Part shown: in pieces, positions 38,094 to 47,046 of the stretch | How the letters are laid out: every line of letters begins with the position of its first letter | How positions within the stretch are numbered: the stretch's first letter is position 1 | NCBI RefSeq assembly: GCF_002736205.1 | Contig: NZ_CP024091.1 | Coordinates: forward strand, 620,001 to 684,000 | Length of the DNA stretch: 64,000 nucleotides | Source of the DNA: Pedobacter ginsengisoli | Lineage (GTDB): Bacteria > Bacteroidota > Bacteroidia > Sphingobacteriales > Sphingobacteriaceae | Direction of reading: 5' to 3' | The notes under the pieces: generated by a model | Databases searched by the model: none | The model's input: only the letters and a program-made list of their open reading frames with translations | Told to the model about the DNA's origin: nothing | Translations under genes and position numbers: made by a program

Positions 38094-39110
38094 ATGAAAA
38101 TATATACATATATTATTCTGGTATTTGTATTAATAGGTATTGAAGTACATGCGCAGCAAAGGCCTCAATACACTCAATATATTTTTAATAATTACCTGTT
38201 AAACCCTGCCTTAAGTGGAATGGAAAACTATACCGATATAAAAGTAGGGTATAGAAAACAATGGGTGGGTATAAATGATGCTCCCCAAACTTCATTTATT
38301 TCTGCAAATTGGAAACTTGGTGATGATTATTTATGGAAAAATCCACTATCGTTGCCAGATAAGGGAGATAACCCGATGAGCAGGAATTATATGCAGAATT
38401 ACACTGCTTCTCCCTCACATCATGGTATGGGGGTAATTGCGGTATTAGATGAAGTAGGGCCAATATCCAGATTGGATGCAAATATTACTTATGCCTATCA
38501 CTTACAGATGGCAAATCAGTTAAACCTTTCAGTAGGTGTTGCAGCAGGATTAACAAGGATAGGGTTTGATTCTGGTTCATTGCAATTTCAAGATAATGAA
38601 ACAGAACCTGCAACTAAGAATGCTTTCGAAAGTCAGATAAAGCCAGATCTGGGGCTTGGGGTATGGTTGTATGGAGCGAGATTTTTTGCTGGCGCCTCAG
38701 TTCAACAGATCTTATCTCAGAAATTAAAATTTATAAATGATCCGGGATTTAATCTTGGAAAGGAAGTCCCTCATTATTTTGTGACAACCGGTTATAGGTT
38801 TTTTGTTTCAGAGGAAATCTCGGCAACTCCTTCAATTATGTTAAAAAAGGTAAGTCCTACACCGGTATCTATAGACATTAATATGAAAATGAGCTTTAAA
38901 GATCGGTTTTGGTTAGGTGGGAGTTATCGCAAGGATGACTCATTTGCTGCACTGGCAGGGGTTAATATCAGTAAATTAATTAATCTTACTTATTCCTATG
39001 ATTTTATTACCTCAGATCTGAACCGGGTTACGAATGGAAGCCATGAAATAGTTTTAGGATTCCAACTTAATAACGTATACGAAGTATTTAGCACTACAAA
39101 AATGTGGTAA
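38094..39110 (+). CDS. PorP/SprF-family type IX secretion-associated outer-membrane protein
   Basis: A 338-residue protein with a signal peptide ending near VHAQQ (residue 22) and the family's hallmark opening RPQYTQYIFNNYLLNPALSGMENYTDIKVGYRKQWVGI, followed by an outer-membrane beta-barrel pattern. PorP/SprF proteins associate with the type IX secretion/gliding machinery and, when encoded beside large adhesins, help tether them. No adhesin gene is adjacent here. It sits 88 bases after the receiver gene, so the two may be co-transcribed or separately expressed across the hairpin. Confidence 0.92.
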   Translation: MKIYTYIILVFVLIGIEVHAQQRPQYTQYIFNNYLLNPALSGMENYTDIKVGYRKQWVGINDAPQTSFISANWKLGDDYLWKNPLSLPDKGDNPMSRNYMQNYTASPSHHGMGVIAVLDEVGPISRLDANITYAYHLQMANQLNLSVGVAAGLTRIGFDSGSLQFQDNETEPATKNAFESQIKPDLGLGVWLYGARFFAGASVQQILSQKLKFINDPGFNLGKEVPHYFVTTGYRFFVSEEISATPSIMLKKVSPTPVSIDINMKMSFKDRFWLGGSYRKDDSFAALAGVNISKLINLTYSYDFITSDLNRVTNGSHEIVLGFQLNNVYEVFSTTKMW

Positions 39111-39124
39111 TAGTTAGTAAAATA

Positions 39125-40597
39125 TTAAAGCTCTTTTCTAAGACGGGCCACTGGGATATTCATTTGTTCCCTATACTTTGCAACTGTTCTACGGGCAATA
39201 TTATATCCCCGGTCTTTTAATATTTCTGTTAACTTTTCATCGGCAAGGGGTTTGCGTTTATCTTCATTACCGATGCAATCTTCAAGGATTTTTTTAACCT
39301 CTTTATTTGAAACTTCTTCTCCACTTTCGGTTTGTATAGCTTCGGAAAAGAATGATTTTAATAGAAAAGTACCAAATTCTGTTTGAACATATTTGGAGTT
39401 TGCAACTCTAGAAACTGTAGATATGTCCATATCTATCTTGTCTGCAATATCTTTTAAGATCATTGGACGCATTTTACGTTCATCGCCTGTAAGAAGATAC
39501 TCATACTGATATTGCATAATGGCATTCATGGTTTTAAGTAAGGTTTGTTGCCTTTGTTTAATAGCATCTATAAACCACTTTGCAGAATCCAGTTTCTGTT
39601 TTACAAACTGAACTGCCTCCTTCATTTTTTTATCCTTCTGAGCAGCCTTGTCATAATGATCAAACATATCGATGTAAGAACGGCTCACCCTTAATTCAGG
39701 CGCGTTTTTAGAGTTAAGAGTAAGTATTAAAACACCGTCATTATTCGATACATGAAAATCAGGGATAACTTGTAACTGTTTTGTTGTTACTTGATTAGAA
39801 TCTCCGGGCTTAGGATTGAGTCTTAATATTTCAGCGATAATTTCTTTCAGATCTTCACTGCTTAAGCCTAAAGATTTTTCAAGTTTATCGTAATGTTTTT
39901 TAGTAAACTCGTCAAGATAATTCTCAACAATTTCAATAGCTTTTAAAATAATGGGATTATTAGGATCCTTCCGCCTCAATTGTAAGGTTAAGCATTCTTG
40001 CAAATCTCTGGCTGCAATACCCGGTGGGTCAAATGCCTGAATAACCTTGAGCATTTCAAAAACGTCTTCTTCTTCAACCATTACATTCTGAGAAAATGCA
40101 AGGTCGTCAATCATAGATGTGATAGGTCTTCGTAAATAACCATCGTCGTCTAAACTACCTATAATCTGTTTTCCAATAATGAAATCCTGATCCGACAGTG
40201 GAACAAGATCCAATTGTTCTTGCAGACTTTCAAAAAAGGTACTCTCAATGGCAATTGGAGTTTCCTTTTTTTCTTCATCATCGTCATTGTTATTGTACGA
40301 TGTACTATAATCATTTACACTGTCATCCTGCAGGTAATCATCAACATTAAATTCATCAACACTCTCTTCCTTTGAGCCGCCCTCGAAATCCTCAGGGGCA
40401 TCATTTAAATCATCATATTCGCTTTTAGGTTCTTCTGCGATCATTAGACTTGGGTCTTCCAATGCAGGGTTTTCTTCCAATTCCTCTTTAATGCGCGTAT
40501 CTAAAGCAACTGTTGGTACCTGCAGCAACTTTATAAATTGAATTTGCTGAGGCGATAATTTTTGAAGGAGTTTTTGTTGTAAATGTTGTTTAAGCAT
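39125..40597 (-). CDS. rpoN: RNA polymerase sigma-54 factor
   Basis: A 490-residue RpoN. It has the Gln-rich activator-interacting N terminus (LKQHLQQKLLQKLSPQQIQFIKLLQVP), an acidic region II (about 55-120, rich in Asp and Asn), the core-binding region (DPPGIAARDLQECL) and the C-terminal RpoN box ARRTVAKYRE (468-477). It directs polymerase to -24/-12 promoters with an AAA+ activator. The gene stands alone; no sigma-54 activator is visible in the window. Confidence 0.97.
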   Translation of the reverse strand: MLKQHLQQKLLQKLSPQQIQFIKLLQVPTVALDTRIKEELEENPALEDPSLMIAEEPKSEYDDLNDAPEDFEGGSKEESVDEFNVDDYLQDDSVNDYSTSYNNNDDDEEKKETPIAIESTFFESLQEQLDLVPLSDQDFIIGKQIIGSLDDDGYLRRPITSMIDDLAFSQNVMVEEEDVFEMLKVIQAFDPPGIAARDLQECLTLQLRRKDPNNPIILKAIEIVENYLDEFTKKHYDKLEKSLGLSSEDLKEIIAEILRLNPKPGDSNQVTTKQLQVIPDFHVSNNDGVLILTLNSKNAPELRVSRSYIDMFDHYDKAAQKDKKMKEAVQFVKQKLDSAKWFIDAIKQRQQTLLKTMNAIMQYQYEYLLTGDERKMRPMILKDIADKIDMDISTVSRVANSKYVQTEFGTFLLKSFFSEAIQTESGEEVSNKEVKKILEDCIGNEDKRKPLADEKLTEILKDRGYNIARRTVAKYREQMNIPVARLRKEL

Positions 40598-40815
40598 AGG
40601 GTAAATGGCCCGGTAATTTATATACCTGCTTCAAAAATACGCATTTCGTTCATATAATAGCAATTGCCACAATTATATTATAGAAAATGCCTGATATTCG
40701 TCTTGTTATTGTCACGCGATACATACATAAAAGATAAGGTTTGTACTTTTACTAGCCCTTAAAATCGATAAAACGTATTTCACGCTTTACACGATTTTAA
40801 AATAACACCTGAAAA

Positions 40816-41289
40816 TCACGAAAGTTTGAACGCCGTTTCATACTTGTGCTCTGCTAATACATAATTGGTACAGGTTTCGCCTACAATATCTATTGCTTTC
40901 AGTTTTGTTTCAAAAAAAATATAAAATGCTCTGGAGCATGTGGTTACGATTTTAAGCTGAAAACCAAAATGGCCGGTAATCTGAGAACATTCCATTACCT
41001 CATCAAAAGTTTTTACTTTCTGATAGAAATTGGCAGCTGCCAGTGATGAATGATCATTGAGCCTAACAAGGACATAAGCCATTTCTACTTTATGGAATTT
41101 TGTATAATCAAGCAATAGTACTGATCTTTTTACAAAGCCTCCTTTTTTTAAAAATTTAATTCTTTCGTGTGTTGCCGATTCCGACTTATGAATTTTATAT
41201 GCAATTTGTTTTACGGAGATCTCTGCATTTCTTTGCAGAACATTCAATATCTCATTATTAATTGGGTCTAATCCTTGTATTTTAAACAT
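40816..41289 (-). CDS. Lrp/AsnC-family regulator
   Basis: A 157-residue regulator. The N-terminal helix-turn-helix has the family form DPINNEILNVLQRNAEISVKQIAYKIHKSESATHERIKFLKKGGFVKRSVLLLD, and the C-terminal RAM domain ends with a strand-helix-strand. A ligand-binding glycine pattern (TGHFGFQLKIV) is retained. These proteins respond to amino acids and bind DNA as octamers or hexadecamers. It is monocistronic with no obvious target next to it. Confidence 0.92.
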   Translation of the reverse strand: MFKIQGLDPINNEILNVLQRNAEISVKQIAYKIHKSESATHERIKFLKKGGFVKRSVLLLDYTKFHKVEMAYVLVRLNDHSSLAAANFYQKVKTFDEVMECSQITGHFGFQLKIVTTCSRAFYIFFETKLKAIDIVGETCTNYVLAEHKYETAFKLS

Positions 41290-41613
41290 AGTTTATTCAA
41301 TACTTTTTTTACTGTTTACGATTAAATAACAGAATTAGGTTGCGGCAAACATAATAAAATAATTTTAAAATCCTGATTTCTGGGAATTGAATGTAATTGG
41401 CGTTTTTTTTTCAAATAAGATTTTGTGTTTTGTTTTTTTTCTAATTCATCGCGAAATTAAAGATGGTAAATCGGTGTTTGTACAATAATATTTACTGAAG
41501 GTAAATGATGGTATTGATATGTGATTTTGTAAGTAACAACTTTGCACCTGGTTCAAGCGGACCCATGGTAGATGTCTGTCATAGGGATGCCAATAACAGG
41601 TTAAATTTAGGTT
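41290..41613. other. Long non-coding gap, possible small RNA region
   Basis: No open reading frame or annotated RNA is recognised here. The right half (about 41540-41613) is less AT-rich than its neighbours and runs directly into an intrinsic terminator at 41614-41649 that has no protein gene in front of it. A small rightward RNA ending there is possible, but I cannot locate a convincing promoter or match a known family. Confidence 0.3.
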
Positions 41614-41649
41614 AAAAATGGCTTAGCTTGGATGGGCGGCCATTTTTTT
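41614..41649 (+). terminator. Intrinsic terminator without an upstream protein gene
   Basis: AAAAATGGC (41614-41622) pairs with GCCATTTTT (41639-41647) around a 16-base loop, ending in a T run, the layout of a rightward terminator. The nearest upstream gene is on the other strand, so any transcript ended here would be non-coding. It also precedes the mscL promoter. Confidence 0.6.
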
Positions 41650-41670
41650 AGATTTCCTCAGAAACAATTC

Positions 41671-41701
41671 TTTGATATGAATGTTTAATTTTCTAATTTT
41701 A
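41671..41701 (+). promoter_or_regulatory. Bacteroidota-type promoter of mscL
   Basis: TTTG (41671-41674), a 19-base spacer and TAATTTTA (41694-41701) fit the -33/-7 consensus TTTG-N19-TAnnTTTG with one mismatch in the last base. This would give an mscL leader of about 15 bases. Confidence 0.6.
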
Positions 41702-41723
41702 GATAAAACTAAACTTAACTACT

Positions 41724-42152
41724 ATGGGATTTGTAAAAGAATTTAAAGAGTTTGCCATTAAAGGCAGTGTAATGGATCTGGCTGTCGGTGTAATTATTGG
41801 AGGTGCTTTTGGCAAGATCATCGATAGCGTTGTAAATGATCTTATTATGCCATTAATTTCAGCAATAGTTGGATCGGTCGATTTTAGTAATATGTATGTT
41901 GTTCTAAAGGGAAGTGTAACGGAGGGGATGGCTCTTGTTGATGCCAGAAAAGTACCTGGAGCCGTTGTTTTTGCTTACGGTAATTTTATTACTGTAGCCA
42001 TTAATTTCCTGTTACTTGCTTTAGCGGTATTTATGCTTGTGAAAGGAATTAATTCAATGAAACGCAAGCAAGAGGTGGCTGCTGCAGCCCCTGCGGGTCC
42101 TACTAAAGAGGAAGTTCTACTTACAGAAATCAGAGATTTACTTAAAAAGTAA
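41724..42152 (+). CDS. mscL: Large-conductance mechanosensitive channel
   Basis: A 142-residue protein, the usual MscL length. It begins with the family's N-terminal helix ([44 protein letters not shown]), whose glycine-rich first membrane helix lines the gate, then a periplasmic loop, a second membrane helix ([19 protein letters not shown]) and a cytoplasmic helix bundle at the C terminus. It opens under osmotic downshock to release solutes. Single gene, convergent with the ChaN-like gene. Confidence 0.97.
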   Translation: MGFVKEFKEFAIKGSVMDLAVGVIIGGAFGKIIDSVVNDLIMPLISAIVGSVDFSNMYVVLKGSVTEGMALVDARKVPGAVVFAYGNFITVAINFLLLALAVFMLVKGINSMKRKQEVAAAAPAGPTKEEVLLTEIRDLLKK

Positions 42153-42153
42153 A

Positions 42154-43020
42154 CTAAAAACTTTTTTTAACACCTGGGTTGGTTATTATTATATAATCAC
42201 CCAGGTGTTTGTGTTTTTCCCACTCCGGATTATTATAGTCTGCCGATGGGAAACATGAAATGCTTGAAATGGTAAGTCTCTTTGAAATACTTTTTAATTT
42301 TGCAAGTGTCCCTAGTTTTTCATCACTGTGGAAGCGGCCATTAAGCTGAATTATTTTTGTGTGTTTGTGTTTCTTTATATATCTGGCAATTGACCACGCC
42401 ATAGTAGCATCCCAGAAATTTTGAGTCTGATATATTTTCATAGTGCCCATATTATGGCTTCCAAGTTCTTTTGTGAATTTATTATAATAAGCTCCTGTTG
42501 CTGTATCTATTGGAAGCGGGGGTAAAAAAGATTTTGATTCTTTAGGGAGGGTGTTTAATGCATTAAGCCCCTGTTTACTCACCATATTGCTATATCTTGC
42601 AGCTCCATTGGCTCCAATTACGTCTATTTTATTGGCTTTTGCATACTCAATAAGAGGTTTGTAGTCATTGTAGTTATTCCAGGCCCTTGCTTCTTTTATG
42701 AAGTTTTTTTCAGAAATATAGTTGCCAAGGTATTCGTTTATAACAGGTTGTACATCAGTATGAAACATTTCCATGGAAAGAGCTGTTTTGGGATATGCTA
42801 TGTGCATTTGTTTAAAGATTTCCAACTCCAGTATATGGCCTAAAGAGTCATTATGTTCCTCTCCAAAAAATAATACATCTGTTTTGTTTAAGTCTTTAAT
42901 TAATTCATTAACAGATATTACTTTTTGATTTTTAACATCATAAATTTTATACTGATGGGAAGTTTGGGCGACAATAAATAAGGGCAGACATGTACAAATA
43001 ATTATAAGGAGATGTTTCAT
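42154..43020 (-). CDS. ChaN-like haem-binding protein
   Basis: A 288-residue protein with an N-terminal signal peptide (LLIIICTCLPLFIVAQ); Cys10 is too internal to be an obvious lipobox. The mature part matches the ChaN/DUF399 domain, including VLFFGEEHNDSLGHILELEIFKQM and LSMEMFHTDVQPVINEYL. Campylobacter ChaN binds haem and takes part in iron uptake. No iron gene is adjacent here. The last 15 codons overlap a convergent terminator hairpin. Confidence 0.85.
   Translation of the reverse strand: MKHLLIIICTCLPLFIVAQTSHQYKIYDVKNQKVISVNELIKDLNKTDVLFFGEEHNDSLGHILELEIFKQMHIAYPKTALSMEMFHTDVQPVINEYLGNYISEKNFIKEARAWNNYNDYKPLIEYAKANKIDVIGANGAARYSNMVSKQGLNALNTLPKESKSFLPPLPIDTATGAYYNKFTKELGSHNMGTMKIYQTQNFWDATMAWSIARYIKKHKHTKIIQLNGRFHSDEKLGTLAKLKSISKRLTISSISCFPSADYNNPEWEKHKHLGDYIIITNPGVKKSF
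42169..42209. terminator. Hairpin at the mscL/ChaN junction
   Basis: AACACCTGGGT (42169-42179) pairs with its exact complement (42199-42209). The 11-bp stem lies inside the 3' end of the ChaN-like gene. Rightward it is followed by TGTGTTTTTCC and leftward by a run of T on the minus strand, so it can serve both convergent genes. Confidence 0.6.
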
Positions 43021-43098
43021 GACTCAAAAGTAAGGGATATTTTCACCGATTAAAAATACACGTTTACCGATCTTTAGCATAGATATAAATCATTAATC

Positions 43099-43129
43099 TT
43101 GGCTAATGGTATTGTTCTGTATAAATTTG
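43099..43129 (+). promoter_or_regulatory. Bacteroidota-type promoter of the LiaF-like operon
   Basis: TTG (43099-43101) followed by 20 bases and TAAATTTG (43122-43129) fits the -33/-7 consensus, with a perfect -7 element. It lies 30 bases upstream of the LiaF-like gene. Confidence 0.6.
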
Positions 43130-43158
43130 ACTTAGTACATTACATTAAAAGTTAAGGA

Positions 43159-43932
43159 ATGGAAAAATTTACAAATAACAACAGTTCCAGTAGATTATGG
43201 AGTGGATTGGTAATATTAGGTGTTGGTCTGGTGTTCTTTTTAAGGAATTTTGGTATCGATATCCCCCATTGGGTTATAAGCTGGCATACCTTATTGATTG
43301 TAATCGGTTTGCTGGTTGGCTATAAGCGGAATTTCAACGGTGGCGGATGGATGATTATGGTATTGGTAGGAGGATTCTTTACGCTTGAAGACATAGGAGA
43401 GTTTGATCTGTCTAAATACTATTTTGCTATTGCATTTATTATTCTTGGATTGTATATGATTTTTAAACCAAAAAGAAGTGAATGGGATAAAGAGAGATGG
43501 GAAAAAAGGTGGAACAAAAGACATCCGCGTTTCAGAAACTTTAATGAGCCAATAAATGCAGATGAACCAACAGAATATAGTGATATAAATAAAGATGATA
43601 TTCTTGATTCAGTAAATGTATTTGGAGGAAGCCATCAAAATGTATACTCAAAGAATTTTAAAGGTGGAGATGTGATTGCGATTTTTGGTGGCTCAGACAT
43701 TAACTTAACGCAAGCAGATTTTGAGGGTACGATAGTTCTGGATGTGGTAGCAATATTTGGAGGATTAAAAATTGTAATTCCACCAAGCTGGGAAGTGAAA
43801 TCAGAAGTTACAGCTATTTTCGGTGGTATGGATGATAAGAGAGCAATGGGGCCAGTGATAGACGGGCCAAGAAAAATAATAATTATTAAAGGGGTGGCAT
43901 TATTTGGTGGGGTGGATATCAGGAACTTTTAA
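43159..43932 (+). CDS. LiaF-like membrane protein
   Basis: A 257-residue protein. Four short hydrophobic helices (about 12-108) of the LiaF/DUF5668 type are followed by a charged linker and a C-terminal right-handed beta-helix domain (about 150-257) with five turns marked by a recurring FGG motif (VFGGSHQNV, IFGGSDINL, IFGGLKIVI, IFGGMDDKR, LFGGVDIRN). LiaF restrains the LiaSR envelope-stress kinase in Firmicutes. Here it heads an operon with a LytS-like kinase and LytTR regulator, so a similar modulatory role is plausible. Confidence 0.85.
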   Translation: MEKFTNNNSSSRLWSGLVILGVGLVFFLRNFGIDIPHWVISWHTLLIVIGLLVGYKRNFNGGGWMIMVLVGGFFTLEDIGEFDLSKYYFAIAFIILGLYMIFKPKRSEWDKERWEKRWNKRHPRFRNFNEPINADEPTEYSDINKDDILDSVNVFGGSHQNVYSKNFKGGDVIAIFGGSDINLTQADFEGTIVLDVVAIFGGLKIVIPPSWEVKSEVTAIFGGMDDKRAMGPVIDGPRKIIIIKGVALFGGVDIRNF

Positions 43933-43943
43933 AACCCTATGTT

Positions 43944-44315
43944 ATGAAATGGTTTTTAGTAAGATATATTTATGAAATAGTTTGTGGCGATGGTAATTAC
44001 AAATCGCAGTTTGATGAACAATTAAGATTGATGCTGGCATTAAATTCAGCTGAAGCACTTGAAAAGGCAGAAGAATCTGCTGATAGTTTCCACCCACCAT
44101 TTAAGAACTGTAGTGGAGAACTGGTAACCTGGAAATTTATATGCATTGCCGATTTGCATGAAATTCAGACACCTGATGATGGAGCTGAAATTGCATCAAT
44201 AATGCATGAGCCAATTGATGTACCTGCTTTTTTAGATCAGGTAGAAAAGAGACAGACTTTTTTAAAAGAGCATATACAATTTATAACTTCAGAATTAGAT
44301 TGTTTTGACAACTAG
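43944..44315 (+). CDS. DUF4288-domain protein
   Basis: A 123-residue cytoplasmic protein matching the DUF4288 family, with the N-terminal strand WFLVRYIYEIVCGDG and the helix LRLMLALNSAEALEKAEE. The function is unknown. It lies 11 bases after the LiaF-like gene and overlaps the TTG start of the kinase gene by 11 bases, so it is part of the same transcript. Confidence 0.8.
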   Translation: MKWFLVRYIYEIVCGDGNYKSQFDEQLRLMLALNSAEALEKAEESADSFHPPFKNCSGELVTWKFICIADLHEIQTPDDGAEIASIMHEPIDVPAFLDQVEKRQTFLKEHIQFITSELDCFDN

Positions 44316-45366
44316 ACCACTATCAATTCCTCAGATCCAAAAATTTGCCCTTGTTATATTTTTAGCATGGGTTGCAATTTTTATATTCTTGTTTTATTAT
44401 ACACTGAATTTTAGTTTGCAAGTTTCCGTTGCTGATAGTTTAGTAACTAATACCTTGCTTGCTGTTGCCTGTATCATTTTGAGTAATTTATTAGGCTATT
44501 ACCAGCCTAAAAATGAAACGATATTGTTTATACTGGTGTTAACCTTAATGCTGGCACTGATTATTACTATAGCCAGTAAATTTGCTTTGAACTTTTTGTT
44601 TATTGATAATACTACGTACCAAAGTTTTTTAAATCTTTCTCTGTTAGTTCGTTTTATAATTGTCTTTATATTTTTAGCTTGGTGCGCTTTGGCTAATATA
44701 TTATGGTATAGACTCGAAGAACAGTCTGCTACTCAGGAACGGCTGCTAACTGCTCAAAATTTATCAAAGGAAGCTGAATTAAATAAATTAAGGCATCAGT
44801 TGCAGCCACATTTTTTGTTTAATAGTTTGAATTCTGTTTATGCGCTTACAATAGTAAATCCGAAAGAAGCCGGCACCATGATTACCAAGCTTGCTTCCTT
44901 TTTAAGAGGGACTTTAAAACGCGATGATGAGGTTTGGGTTAGTGTAGGGGAAGAGATGGAATATATTCAGCTTTATCTGGATATTGAAAAGGTGAGGTTT
45001 AGTCATAGATTAAACATAGATATTAATATTGACGAAAATACATTGAATTTATGTTTGCCGGGTACCTTGTTGCAGCCTATAGTAGAAAATGCTATAAAAT
45101 TTGGCCTATACAATACCTCGGCTGCAATTACAATTTCTATGCAAGTGAGGGTTCAAAACAATGTGCTGGTAATTGTAGTGCAAAATCCTTATGACCCTGA
45201 AATGAAGGCAACAGGTGGAACTGGTTTTGGCTTGTCAGCTATTAAAAGAAGGCTATATTTGTTGTTCGCTGACGAGAAGTTGCTAAAAACAAAGGCTACA
45301 GAAGATAATATATTTATAACCACGCTTAAAATACCTCAGGTAAATGATAAGAACAATATTAATTGA
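44305..45366 (+). CDS. LytS-like sensor histidine kinase
   Basis: A 353-residue protein. Four hydrophobic helices (about 12-135) without a recognisable sensor domain are followed by a PF06580-type kinase: LNKLRHQLQPHFLFNSLNSVYAL (phosphorylated His in the QPHFLFN motif) and a C-terminal ATPase with VENAIKFG and GTGFGLSAI. The start is TTG at 44305, because an in-frame stop lies three codons upstream and no ATG occurs before the fourth helix. Its end overlaps the LytTR regulator gene by 23 bases. Confidence 0.9.
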   Translation: MTTRPLSIPQIQKFALVIFLAWVAIFIFLFYYTLNFSLQVSVADSLVTNTLLAVACIILSNLLGYYQPKNETILFILVLTLMLALIITIASKFALNFLFIDNTTYQSFLNLSLLVRFIIVFIFLAWCALANILWYRLEEQSATQERLLTAQNLSKEAELNKLRHQLQPHFLFNSLNSVYALTIVNPKEAGTMITKLASFLRGTLKRDDEVWVSVGEEMEYIQLYLDIEKVRFSHRLNIDINIDENTLNLCLPGTLLQPIVENAIKFGLYNTSAAITISMQVRVQNNVLVIVVQNPYDPEMKATGGTGFGLSAIKRRLYLLFADEKLLKTKATEDNIFITTLKIPQVNDKNNIN

Positions 45367-46084
45367 TGACGAACCTCTGGCCAGAGATATAGTAAAACAT
45401 TATTTGACTGACTTTCCATATATTGAGGTAGTAGCAGAGTGTAACGATGGGTTTGAAGGGATTAAAGCGATTACACAACATCAGCCCGATTTCATTTTTC
45501 TAGATATACAGATGCCAAAGATTAATGGTTTTGAAATGCTAGAATTGGTTGAAAAACCACCGGCTGTGATATTTACTACGGCATTTGATGAATACGCTAT
45601 TAAAGCTTTTGAGGTTAATGCCGTTGATTATTTATTAAAACCTATTGAAAAAAGCAGGTTTGATCTAGCAATAAATAAATTGCCTGCCCGATTAAATAGT
45701 AGTTCAGATGAATCAACCAAGGAATTGTTGGATTCTGCCGCACTTAGTCCAACACAAAATAACAGAGTTGTTGTTAAAAAGAATGGTGTAATTAAGATTA
45801 TTGCAGTTTCTGATATTCATTATCTGGAAGCAGATGATGATTATGTGAAGATGAGTACCGCAGAAGGTATATTCCATAAGAATAAAACAATGAGTTTTTT
45901 TGAGCAAACACTGGAATCTGCACAGTTTATAAGAATACACCGTTCTTATATCATAAACTTGGCTCAGGTTACAAAAATTGAACTGAAAGAAAAGGATAGT
46001 TATATTGTTCTTTTAAAAACAGATATATGGTTGCCAGTAAGCAAAACAGGATACATTAAACTGAAAGCAGCACTGGGCTTATAG
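45344..46084 (+). CDS. LytTR-family response regulator
   Basis: A 246-residue regulator. The receiver has Asp8-Asp9, phosphoacceptor Asp54 (IFLDIQMPKINGFEML) and Lys104 (LLKPI). The C-terminal LytTR DNA-binding domain has the family pattern VVKKNGVIKIIAVSDIHYLEADDDYVKMST ... FIRIHRSYIINLAQVTKIE. It pairs with the overlapping LytS-like kinase. With the LiaF-like protein at the head of the operon, this suggests envelope or membrane sensing. Confidence 0.95.
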   Translation: MIRTILIDDEPLARDIVKHYLTDFPYIEVVAECNDGFEGIKAITQHQPDFIFLDIQMPKINGFEMLELVEKPPAVIFTTAFDEYAIKAFEVNAVDYLLKPIEKSRFDLAINKLPARLNSSSDESTKELLDSAALSPTQNNRVVVKKNGVIKIIAVSDIHYLEADDDYVKMSTAEGIFHKNKTMSFFEQTLESAQFIRIHRSYIINLAQVTKIELKEKDSYIVLLKTDIWLPVSKTGYIKLKAALGL

Positions 46085-46099
46085 AAAAATCCAATTCTA

Positions 46100-46131
46100 T
46101 TTGCAATTAGAAAAAAATCGCACTATATTTG
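46100..46131 (+). promoter_or_regulatory. Bacteroidota-type promoter of rpmH
   Basis: TTTG (46100-46103), a 20-base spacer and TATATTTG (46124-46131) match the Bacteroidota consensus TTTG-N19/20-TAnnTTTG exactly. It predicts a transcript start near 46138 and a leader of about 35 bases, a good fit for a highly expressed ribosomal protein gene. Confidence 0.78.
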
Positions 46132-46172
46132 CACCTCTTAATTAAAAAAAATAGTCAAAGATATATACAGTT

Positions 46173-46331
46173 ATGAAAAGAACATTCCAACCTTCGCAAA
46201 GAAAGAGAAGAAATAAGCATGGCTTCCGCGAAAGAATGGCTACAGCAAACGGTAGAAGAGTATTAGCTTCACGTCGTGCAAAAGGAAGAAAAAGATTATC
46301 AGTTTCTGACGAGCGTCGTCATAAAGCATAA
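46173..46331 (+). CDS. rpmH: 50S ribosomal protein L34
   Basis: A 52-residue highly basic protein: [20 protein letters not shown], then [25 protein letters not shown]. This is the typical L34 sequence and length. L34 binds 23S rRNA in the large subunit. The next gene is rnpA, the conserved neighbour in most bacteria, and a perfect consensus promoter lies upstream. It is easily missed because it is shorter than most gene-calling cutoffs. Confidence 0.97.
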   Translation: MKRTFQPSQRKRRNKHGFRERMATANGRRVLASRRAKGRKRLSVSDERRHKA

Positions 46332-46395
46332 TTTTTGATTGCAGCACTTTAAGTGTTAGCAGATCAGAACATCTGCAAAGTTGCGATCAAAAAAC

Positions 46396-46809
46396 ATGAA
46401 CACATTTAACAAAGAAGAACGGTTATGTAGCAAGAGGTTAATTGACTTGCTATTTAAAGACGGTTCTTCTTTTTTATTATACCCCTTCCGTGTTTCTTAT
46501 TTATTTGTAGAAACAGAACATAAATATCCTGTGCAGGTGGTAATTAATGTTTCTAAGAAACGCTTTAAAAGAGCTGTTGATAGAAATGTGATTAAGCGTC
46601 GTACCCGAGAAGTCTATCGCCTACAAAAGCAATTACAGCTTTATTCCTCTCTTACAGATTCTAGTAAATTATTACTGCTTTCAGTTCAGTTTATAGGCAA
46701 GCAGATTTATGATTACTCTTTTTTTGAGAAAAGAATGACCGGAGTTTTTAAGAAATTAGTTCCGTTAATTGGAATCAGCCAAGTAGAAGAAGCTAATGGG
46801 GATAATTAA
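46396..46809 (+). CDS. rnpA: Ribonuclease P protein component
   Basis: A 137-residue basic protein starting at the ATG at 46396; a TTG five codons upstream is less likely. The start [19 protein letters not shown] is typical, and the RNR motif region appears as [22 protein letters not shown] (about 60-82), which binds the precursor tRNA leader and the RNA subunit. It is needed for tRNA 5' maturation. It follows rpmH and overlaps yidD by 14 bases. Confidence 0.95.
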   Translation: MNTFNKEERLCSKRLIDLLFKDGSSFLLYPFRVSYLFVETEHKYPVQVVINVSKKRFKRAVDRNVIKRRTREVYRLQKQLQLYSSLTDSSKLLLLSVQFIGKQIYDYSFFEKRMTGVFKKLVPLIGISQVEEANGDN

Positions 46810-47026
46810 GCAGATTGTTGGTTGTTTTTTTTTAGGCCTCATAAAGCTTTATCAGTGGCTATTATCTCCTTTATTGGGTGCAAGTTGCCGATATACACCC
46901 ACATGTTCTCAATATGGGATCGAAGCAATTAAAAAACATGGTCCATTTAAAGGAGGATGGCTAACTTTGAAACGTATTGGCAGATGCCATCCTTGGGGGG
47001 GGCATGGTCATGATCCGGTTCCATAA
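46796..47026 (+). CDS. yidD: Membrane protein insertion efficiency factor YidD
   Basis: A 76-residue protein of the YidD family. The amphipathic N terminus ([41 protein letters not shown]) carries the conserved cysteines, and the C terminus ends with [15 protein letters not shown]. It assists the YidC insertase at the inner membrane. It overlaps rnpA, and tsaB follows by 20 bases, so rnpA-yidD-tsaB likely form one transcript. Confidence 0.95.
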   Translation: MGIIKQIVGCFFLGLIKLYQWLLSPLLGASCRYTPTCSQYGIEAIKKHGPFKGGWLTLKRIGRCHPWGGHGHDPVP

Positions 47027-47046
47027 TAATATTTTAATTTAAGCTG

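Noticed and set aside
41540..41613. Possible tRNA-like segment (GGTTCAAGC) before the orphan terminator
   Set aside because: The T-loop-like sequence has no matching stem and no acceptor, D or anticodon arm can be built around it.
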